NCBI RefSeq assembly: GCF_014839805.1
Contig: NC_051116.1
Coordinates: 2,356,001 to 2,420,000 of the forward strand
Reading direction: 5' to 3'
DNA: 64,000 bases
Source: Manduca sexta
Taxonomy: Eukaryota; Arthropoda; Insecta; Lepidoptera; Sphingidae
Both the position numbers and the translations under genes were made by a program. Shown here in pieces: positions 56,567-64,000 of this stretch. The notes beneath the pieces are model-generated. The model saw only the letters and a program-made list of their open reading frames with translations. It was not told where the DNA came from and did not search any database. Position 1 is the first letter of the stretch. Every line of letters begins with the position of its first letter.

Positions 56567-56790
56567 ATGAGGCAGTAATTCATATTTCAAATATTGCTAC
56601 GTGTCGGAGTGGGCGCGAAATAGGGATATCGCCCCATCTCTCTCTTTCTCACGCCTCGTAATTCCCGATTACGTCATATGCAAGTATTTTGACACATTTT
56701 TGTTTCTTGACACTCGCCCCATAACCTAAGCTCAATGGCTTATATCTTGTAATTTTTTCCCAAGATTTCAATGATTTCTTCTATTTTAGA
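56567..56790 (+). repeat. dispersed repeat I, second copy
   Basis: Longer version of the 52502-52640 repeat. It includes 'cgcctcgtaattcccgatta' and 'ttgacactcgccccataacc'. Class unknown. Confidence 0.7.
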
Positions 56791-57099
56791 ATTAATATGA
56801 CGTACATTTTATGACAGTTATAAATCAAAAATGAAATACCTTATCGTCAAGTAACTTTTCAAAACAAACGGACCTCTATAAAGACATTAAGTCTATTATA
56901 AAGCCTTCGATCCATTGTAGATTGTTTTTTTATTGCATTATCAGATAACGTGACGGTCGGCTCCCGTTTTACTGTCCGATCTAGTCACTGATAAGTATTT
57001 TACTGCGTTTTTAATGATTTTGTTTGAAATATACACAGTATGAACATTCCATAAGTGGGAATATTTTAAAGGTGCCTATATCTCATATAGGGGACTAGC

Positions 57100-57200
57100 T
57101 AGACCATTGATTTCCAAAGTGGTCCAAGTGGACCCCAGGGGTCAACGGGAGACTCGGACGGGGTCTACGTTGGCGTGACCTAAAAATGGGGGTCCATAAT
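57100..57200 (+). repeat. possible hAT-type terminal fragment
   Basis: 'ccattgatttccaaagtggt' followed by 'ggaccccaggggtcaacggg' and 'gtctacgttggcgtgacc' resembles the terminal region of animal hAT elements (CAGtGgTTCCCAAAGTGG-like end). The other end was not found. Confidence 0.4.
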
Positions 57201-57221
57201 TCGTAAGCGAAGGTCATGAAA

Positions 57222-57640
57222 ATTTATATCGTACGGTTGAAAGGCAAGACATTTGTTTCTGACACTAACCCCCATATTCATAAACGTTTTTTATCTAATG
57301 ACGGAGCATTGCTGTGATAACAAGTCTGTTTCTAAGTGCGCGACGGCATGGCAGCCTTCGCAGTGCGTTCATAGGGACGTTGTGATTGGCTAATATTGAG
57401 ATACAACTTGAATCTAATTGTCTGTCAGGTAAACAAAGCTGAACTAATAGTAAGCTGTCAGATAAACAAAGCTGAAAACAGACTTGTTATCACAGCAATG
57501 CTCAATCCTTCGATAAAAAACGTTTATGAATAAGGGGATAAGTTTCATACATATTTAAAATCAGCACTTTTTCTATGTTTTTTAAACTAGTTAAATTCGA
57601 ACAAAAAAGTCGCTTAAGACGATTACCCAATGATATGGAT
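57222..57640 (+). repeat. repeat J, copy 2 (interrupted by MITE E)
   Basis: 'cggttgaaaggcaagacatt' and 'ctgacactaa' lie left of the MITE; 'gtttcatacatatttaaaat' and 'cgcttaagacgattaccc' lie right. Together they match repeat J copy 1 at 48003-48368. Confidence 0.8.
57268..57538. mobile_element. MITE family E, complete, inside repeat J
   Basis: 271 bp with arms acccccatattcataaacg and cgtttatgaataagggga (57521-57538), inner motifs 'gctgtgataacaagtctgtt' and 'cagacttgttatcacagcaa'. TA at 57266-57267 and 57539-57540. The uninterrupted site is visible in repeat J copy 1 (cactaattttcat), confirming TA target duplication. Confidence 0.93.
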
Positions 57641-59878
57641 TTAATAGTAAAGATCTGATGTTGGCTTATGTGCATATCCTTCGGGGATAAATGCATAATG
57701 ATGTGTGTGTGCAGGAAGCCGCAAACAAAAACTAGTTTAACCACGAGCCTCATGCTCTCTAATGAGTACTATCGTATTCACGTAGCTTCATCCTACGCAT
57801 ATGCATGACTTCCTTTAAAATGCACGTAAACTTTTACTTTCGCCGATAGTGCGGGGATAATGTCGACGTCACGTCATGCGCTCACCTCGGTCTGGGAGGG
57901 ATTCGGTGGGGGGTTGAGGGGCCCATACCTCACAGCTGTGTTTTAATAAGGTTTAATAGGTGTTATTTGTATAAGATTTTCAGAATGTTACCGGTTTGTG
58001 GTTTTGTCACTAAAGAACGTGGAAGCGCTGTTGTATTTCGATTTTAATGATAATACAACTACAATAATTAACGCTTAATGTTCAAAATGCGAGTAGTTCA
58101 AGTATTAGTAGAGCTTTGAGATCCAGAATGAGTGGTTACAATCAGGGAAGCGTCATGGGAACCACTTAATTCACTTTAATTGTACTGTTATAGTTGAAAG
58201 CTTTAATTTTCTCGAAAAACAGTTCAATTTGTCCCTCACACACCTACGGCCGTCCACGCCACTGGGTGGTCGGTGTATATTGTTGCCATTGCCTCACTAA
58301 ATAAGGCGTACTGTTCGTGCGGCGGTTATCACGTTATCAGCCGCTTTCTGCACGCCCTATCTGCGATCGTAGATCGTTCCATATTCCGTGCGGACCAGGC
58401 TTTAGCTGGAAAAAATCGGTGGCCAGTATTATATAGAGATTCTAGACCGTTATTCTGTTTTCGAAATTTAAAAATTACTGGCCGTTATTATAAATAAATC
58501 GTTCTATTTGTGAATATTTTTATTTTAAAACTTTGATAATAGTCAATTATATCGACTGAAATATTGCGTTCCTTGAAAATCGTCGTTATTATACCGAATT
58601 TTCTGGATTTACACAGCGATTGATCTCCAAACGCGACTTGTCGGAATAAAGTATTTATAACTTACTTTATTTAGTTAGAAGCAAAATGTAAACAGTAACT
58701 TCCTAATACCAGCAGAAGCCTAATATACGTTCTTCCCACCCCGTAAATATTGATAATTTAGTACCCTTCCAGGCATGTCCTGTATCAAATGCGATTGTGT
58801 TTAGCGCCCCACATTGCAAGTGGAGCGGATGCCGCGTCCTGTACTCCTGTATTACTCATTAGCTCTGAGCTATTTATGGTCTAACTTAATCAGTTATTAT
58901 TGAAATTAGTCTATTTTGTAACTATTTGGTCAGCAACAATTTACAAAAACTTATGTACTATGTGCCGCTTATTTATGGTTCTATGAAGCTAGGAGTAAGA
59001 ATACATAAAGTTGCTTATTCGAACATGCGATTTAAAAAACATCCAGGTTGTACAAGACTGTAATATGTCCTTGACATTGGGAGAGGTTCAATCCCTACCA
59101 AATCGTAGTATCGAAAATAAATACGAAAATTCGTGGATGGAATTAAACACATGCGCTACCAAACTATGTAAAAAAAAATACGAACAAGTATGGCCAGTAT
59201 TAAAAAAAATTACAAACTATTCCAATTTCAAAATAAAAAAAACACCACAAACAATATTAACCCTCCAATACCTTGACATTCCAATATCCATAAACACGCG
59301 TTTGGCGCACGTTTAAATGCAGAATTCTCGCACGCGTCTCCCATTTCATTAGCCGGTCGCGGCGGCCCATTGTTGTAGCACACTAACCCTGCGGTCTGGG
59401 ATGAAACGCGACCGGGCCGAATTGACCATTGTTGTGCGGCAGGGTTATGTGTACCGGGATATTTACCTGAATTGGTTATGATTTTTATTTGATTAGTTTT
59501 ATATGGCCCTTGAAAAAATCGCATCAGAGAACAATCGAAATGTTTTTATTACACTTTAATATTTCAGTAGTAGAACGAAGGCGAAGTGACAAGCTAGTAT
59601 TTGAGACTGCGTAATAAGTACTTCATAATACCAACCCTGTGTTACGTATATTTATAGTTTCAACTTACCCCCTATTGGGAACAGAAGCCTTTTTTCCTAC
59701 ATATCTGAAATTGTCCATAAAGATATCAGATGCGAAATTAACCAATCCATTCATGCCAGCGTTGTGGACTCGAGCTTAAACCCTCTATAATAGAGTCCCA
59801 CTCCCAGCAGTGGGTCTGGGCATCGGGATGCATGCAAATATATTATTATTTTTCTATAGCTTTTCGTTTCTTTCACAG
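57641..59878 (+). other. intronic stretch
   Basis: No exon seen until the acceptor at 59878. Contains a SINE-B tail trace at about 57660-57705, a CRE-like 'cgacgtcacgtcatgcg' near 57863, a GC-rich block at 57885-57950, and a GC-richer block at 59320-59460 with 'cccattgttgtagc' and 'accattgttgtgcgg'. The frame at 59011-59316 is lysine-rich and unlike any family. Confidence 0.45.
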
Positions 59879-59973
59879 GGCTACCTTCATGTTTGGCGGC
59901 GGGACGCGACCTTCTCCGAGGAAGAACTCTCGGAACTGTTCAACAATGTCGAAGATATCTACGCTTTCAACAG
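59879..59973 (+). CDS. RhoGEF gene, second Dbl-homology exon
   Basis: 95-nt exon between acceptor TTTCTTTCACAG and donor GTAAGA (59974), entering in phase 0 and leaving in phase 2. It encodes G-Y-L then a charged linker and E-L-F-N-N-V-E-D-I-Y-A-F-N. The last part is the hallmark LF-x-N-[IV]-x-[DE]-I-Y-x-F-N block of DH domains, best matching the PLEKHG1-3 group in my reading. Directly after the VAE of the previous exon it reproduces the usual '(V)EGYL' junction. The remaining DH helices and PH domain are not in the window. Confidence 0.92.
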
Positions 59974-61842
59974 GTAAGAACTAAGGTATTACTAAGGGTG
60001 CATGTCCACCAGAGAAGTGCGAGAGCTCAGCGATTCGCTAAACATCTGGCAATAGTACCACTTAATGTCCCAGACTCGCTTGGGTGTTAAAGGGCTTATG
60101 GCAAATTTCTTATCATTTGAAGCCTTCGCTACAGGTCCCTATACTTTACTGGAATAGCTGTATAGCTGGAATACCACTTTAATCGTATTTCCTACAAATA
60201 TTTTAATTTTTATTTTTAAATGCTTGGTTTGCCCCCTATCGCATCATGGGACGGAAAACATAACACGAAAAGATTATGACTCTGGTTCTACCTCTGCCTA
60301 CCCCATCCGATATAAAAGCATGCTATGTGTAATACTATATAAATATTTTAATAATACTTAAATATACTACTACGAGACTCCATACCAATAAAAACCCGAC
60401 ATGTCTTCTGGAACAAACTGATATAAACATTCCGATTGCGCCATCTAATGTGGAACCGCGCGTTTTTTCCATGACATATGATATTAGGCGCCCTTCGGCT
60501 CACCAGCTGGCCGAATCTATATTACATGCAGGGACGGATTTAGGTTTTTAAAGTGGGGGGTAAAATAAAAAAATGACGTTTCCAAATAGTTAAGATAATT
60601 GTTGACACATAAATGAATTTGCTCCAAAAATGCTATAATTTGAATCTTTAAAATTGTCTGGTTATAATTTGCAAGAATAAATTTTTCTTTTTTTTTATAG
60701 GCTGTAGATAACCTAAAGAATATGTAAAATTATAATAATGATAAAATCTAGGTATTTTTATTTATTACCTATATCAAAACATTAACTGTTAAAATAAATT
60801 AAATAATGACTCACTATAGAAAATATTTTTATAGATATATATAATTATATATTTTAATTTTGAGACAGCACGTCTATATAGTACATTAATATTTCCCTCT
60901 AATATATTTTATCGAAAAATAACTTTTCTTGGGCTATATTCTCTGAATTCCTATTGCCGGGCTTAATCGCAACGATTACGTGAAAAAGGAAAACTTTCAT
61001 TAGAAGCATGTTGCAGAAATTCTTTGGAGTTTAAACTATTCTGCTAATGTTAAACCAAATTAATCACTTACGTAGGTACATGTTTCTATTACGTTAGCTA
61101 TGGGAAATCGTAAAGGGAAAAGCACCGATTAGTTTTAGATTTGTTTTCCGTTTGTGTCAGACGAGAAAATTTTGTTTAAAATTTTAATTTGATACGTATA
61201 ATGGATGTTATAGGAAGCACATTATGATGTCTTCCTAGATTACGGCCAAGCGATTGTAAAAACTAGACAGGCACATTAGTTAAGACTAAGACTGGATATC
61301 CAATAGCATCCCATTCTCAACGTTTCTAACGTCCTAGTGACAGCAAAGTCTATAAAAGTGTTTTTGAAGTGATAATGTCACTTAAAATGCACGATATAAT
61401 TCTGACAATTAGATAACCACTGCCTCTTGTCAGTCGGCATTATATAATCTTATTTTATTAGTCGGTGTCCCGGTCTGACCAGGAAAATAAAAACCCACAT
61501 TTGTTTTTTAGTTGTAATGTAAGCGATGCCAATACAAGATATTAGTTATATTTTTCACCGTATCTTAGTGAGGGTGTTTTTCTTGACCGGGTTAATAGAG
61601 TATAAATATAACTGAACTATACTTTGCCGGGGTAATGGAAACCTAATATCTGATCCAGCGTCAATTTTGGCATCGAATTATAGAAATATATTTTTCCAAA
61701 TCCACCCCTGGTGTTGGGGCGTCGAAATAATAGCAATACTCCCGCGTGGTTGGGGTACGAACGTACGAAAACGCTGACAGGCCATCGCATTACTCAAAAC
61801 TTATACAAATCGATCGCAGTGATGTTTGAGTGTACGAATAAA
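59974..61842 (+). other. downstream intron stretch
   Basis: Follows a good splice donor, so presumably intron of the RhoGEF gene. Contains a SINE-B fragment at 60228-60315 ('gccccctatcgcatcatggg', 'cacgaaaagatt', 'ctgcctacccc'). No further exon was recognised. Confidence 0.5.
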
Positions 61843-61992
61843 TAATAATAAATAATATCAGCCCTGTATTATATACTGTCCCACTGCTGCACGGGCCACC
61901 TCTACTACTGAGAGGGATTAGGCCTTAGTCCACCACGCTGGCCTAGTGCGGATTGATAGACTTCACACATCCTCGACATTCGTCTCGGTAGT
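61843..61992 (-). repeat. SINE family A, internally deleted copy
   Basis: Tail (aataataataaataatatca) through 'gcctagtgcggattgataga' and 'cacacatcctcga', then jumps to 'cattcgtctcggtagt', missing roughly 130 bp of the body. It faces the plus-strand copy just to its right. Confidence 0.8.
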
Positions 61993-62020
61993 AATAATAA
62001 TATTACACTTTAACTTTTCC

Positions 62021-62335
62021 AAAGCGACGATAGCCTAGTTGGGAGTGGAACGGACTGCCGAGACGAATGTTCGCAGGTTCTAAACTCAAAGGCTTACCTC
62101 TGACTTTTCTAGTGATGTTTGTATTCTTTGTAAATTATCGCTTGCAACATCGTGCAAAGAAAACATTGTGAGAAATCTGCATACCTGAGAAGTTCTATTA
62201 ATTTTTTTAAGGGCATGTGAAGTCTGCCAATCTGCACTAGGCCAGCGTGGTGGAGTAAGGCTCTACATCTCTCAGTAGTAGAGAAGGTCTGTGCCTAGCA
62301 GAGCGACTGTATATAATACAGGGTTGATATGGTCA
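62021..62335 (+). repeat. tRNA-derived SINE family A, plus strand
   Basis: Full-length copy in sense: box A TAGCCTAGTTGG at 62031-62042 matches the polymerase III consensus. The box B position reads ggttctaaactc (mutated from ggttcgaatccc). The body ends 'tgtatataatacagggttga'. Together with 61843-61992 it forms an inverted SINE pair. Confidence 0.88.
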
Positions 62336-63050
62336 CATTTACAATGGAGAAAAAAAACACAGAACACAATATCGAACAACTGAAGGATTTCAAATAGGTA
62401 TACTCCTAACATTTGAATTTCAAAAACAGTCCCAAAAGTCCCGGTGTCCACTTTTTAGTATAAAAATATGCTCTAGTAGCCAATCTATTAATTACTTTAT
62501 AATTAAACCGGGTTCTGGTTTACTTATGGGCTAAATGTCATCAAAATCCGTTCAGTATTTCTAAGTTTACTTCTAAAAAACATCCTCACGAATCGGCTTG
62601 TGGCCCATTCGTGTGAAATCATCCGAAATTAAAGTCTCAATTTATAATTCGAGATAAAGCTATACAGGAGTAACGTATTAGTGAAAGAATTTTCCAGAAA
62701 TTAGCCCCTACAAATCTACAAACAAACTCACAAACCTTACTCTTTGTAACATTAGCATAGATGGTAAAGCAAATTGAGCAGCTATTCCTCGTTGTAACTT
62801 TAGTATAAGTACTTACATTGGTAATATACATTCGTTCATCGTAACATGCTAAATATGGATTTAATCAAATCACCAGAGTACATCATAATAGTTAAATATG
62901 CTCAATTTTATATTAATCAAATCACAAGAAACCATACAATATCCAATTACGTAACAATCTTGAGGTGTGAAGCGGTCAATTAGCCGAGTAGAGTTGACCC
63001 CCAATACGGCAGACGTTAGGCTCGTAAACTAATCGCGGTTTTGCAGCCCT
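62336..63050 (+). other. intron stretch
   Basis: No exon or repeat recognised. Confidence 0.5.
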
Positions 63051-63230
63051 GGGGCCTTATTCTCTATCCCGCACGTTATTTTAACAGTGCGTAACAAGCA
63101 CGTAACACAACACATCACGTTTTGGACTATAGAAATTTGGCTTACAGAATACCATTCCACGCACATTTCTCGAAGATAACATGACACGGCCGCGTTACAC
63201 GTTTACACTATCATACAGTGTAAGGGCCCT
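63051..63230 (-). mobile_element. MITE family F, inverted copy
   Basis: Reverse complement of the units at 55761-56297: starts ggggccttattctctatccc and ends taagggccct, with 'gacacggccgcgttacacgt' inside. The outer right end is slightly altered (cagtgtaagggccct). Confidence 0.9.
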
Positions 63231-64000
63231 GGTTCCAGTTTATCATGTGAATGAATTATTACTAATATTATACTTAATGCAATAGTGTAAGAAAATGTTT
63301 GTCAGAAGTAAAGGCAAACTTTGATTTATGGGTTTGGATGAAAATTGACATTCAGGGAGGCCATGTCCTATTCATTTGAGTTTAAATTTTTTTATACGTG
63401 CATCTGCCATGCATGTTCCTTGCATCAGGTGGTATAGAAATAAATACATGCTGTTGAATATACATAAGTGATTAATGCTTATGTAAGATTTCCTTTGGAT
63501 TAGTAAAACTATTGTCTATATCCACCACCAAGCAGCATTTTGCAATGAACTTATTTTATATTCAGATTACTAGCTACAGGACTGAGTTTAATTATGTTTC
63601 AGGATCACAATTGCGGTTCAATGACTTTATGTTGTTTAATGTTTGGGCTGATATAGTATTTAGGGACAGTATAAAAGAATATTTTTCCGTTTCACCAACT
63701 TATTTTAGGTAGTTCACTACAATCATAACAGATCTTTAATTATAACCGCCGAGTACAATTCTAGGAATACATGGAACGGTAAACAAGCGTCCCCTGCAAG
63801 AAGTCACGTTTTACAAACTACGTAGCTCGTAAAACTTCCAAACAATGCTCCTTTGCCACAAAGAACGTTGTTGAAACACGAAAAAGTTCAAATTACACCA
63901 CAGTTCAAGAAAAGAATTCGTACAAAATAAATTACGAGATTGTTTGAAATTTTTTGTTTGTTTTCTTCGTTGTTTTTAGATTATGATTACTGGCCACTTT
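63231..64000 (+). other. intron or intergenic stretch
   Basis: No exon or clear repeat recognised. 'ccaccaccaagcagcatttt' near 63521 resembles a short piece of repeat C. Confidence 0.45.

Noticed and set aside
59011..59316. 101-codon frame in the RhoGEF intron as an extra exon
   Set aside because: Lysine-rich, unlike DH sequence, and the flanking DH exons already join in phase 0 without it.
62021..62100. tRNA gene from the consensus box A
   Set aside because: Continues into a SINE body shared with many copies; box B is mutated.
1..64000. CRISPR array, bacterial operon or integron
   Set aside because: No regularly spaced short direct repeats with unique spacers, no dense coding, and clear spliceosomal introns; tandem repeats present are minisatellites or MITE arrays.

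Overview
The window is animal DNA, most likely from a moth or butterfly (Lepidoptera). It is AT-rich and gene-poor, and the single recognisable host gene has spliceosomal introns. The intergenic DNA is packed with short dispersed repeats: tRNA-derived SINEs, LINE 3' ends, TA-flanked MITEs and Helitron-like ends. I recognise several of these as typical of lepidopteran genomes, but that assignment rests on memory of repeat families and no search was run. I see no bacterial operons, CRISPR array, rRNA or confident tRNA gene.

Layout. 1-16.9 kb is intergenic repeat mosaic with a striking perfect hairpin at 1487-1536. 16,947-21,412 is a complete-looking LTR retrotransposon of the Ty3/gypsy type, with two 283-bp LTRs that appear identical, a 4-bp target duplication, PBS and polypurine tract. 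Its single long ORF joins gag, protease, reverse transcriptase and integrase but lacks the RT thumb, RNase H and integrase zinc finger. 21.4-51.2 kb is again repeat mosaic, including a 96-99 bp minisatellite at 22.5-23.0 kb, a 44-bp minisatellite at 26.1 kb, several SINEs with perfect target duplications, and a few GC-richer islands that could be regulatory.

From 51.2 kb to 60.0 kb three exons of a host gene lie on the plus strand: a 1.2-kb exon encoding a low-complexity region with three YxxP motifs, then two short exons encoding the start of a Dbl-homology (RhoGEF) domain closest in my reading to the PLEKHG1-3 group. Exon phases agree across both introns, but the first exon is one base short of an open frame, probably an A-run indel. 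The intron between the two short exons (about 7 kb) carries a near-identical 365-bp tandem duplication, a 500-N assembly gap, two TA-flanked MITEs and a three-copy tandem array of a 179-bp MITE. The rest of the gene (upstream exons, rest of the DH-PH module) lies outside the window.

I did not find a new multi-gene system. The best leads are the young but RNase H-less retrotransposon, the tandem MITE array, two copies of one older repeat interrupted by different elements (a natural filled/empty site pair), the perfect hairpin, and the YxxP cluster in the RhoGEF.
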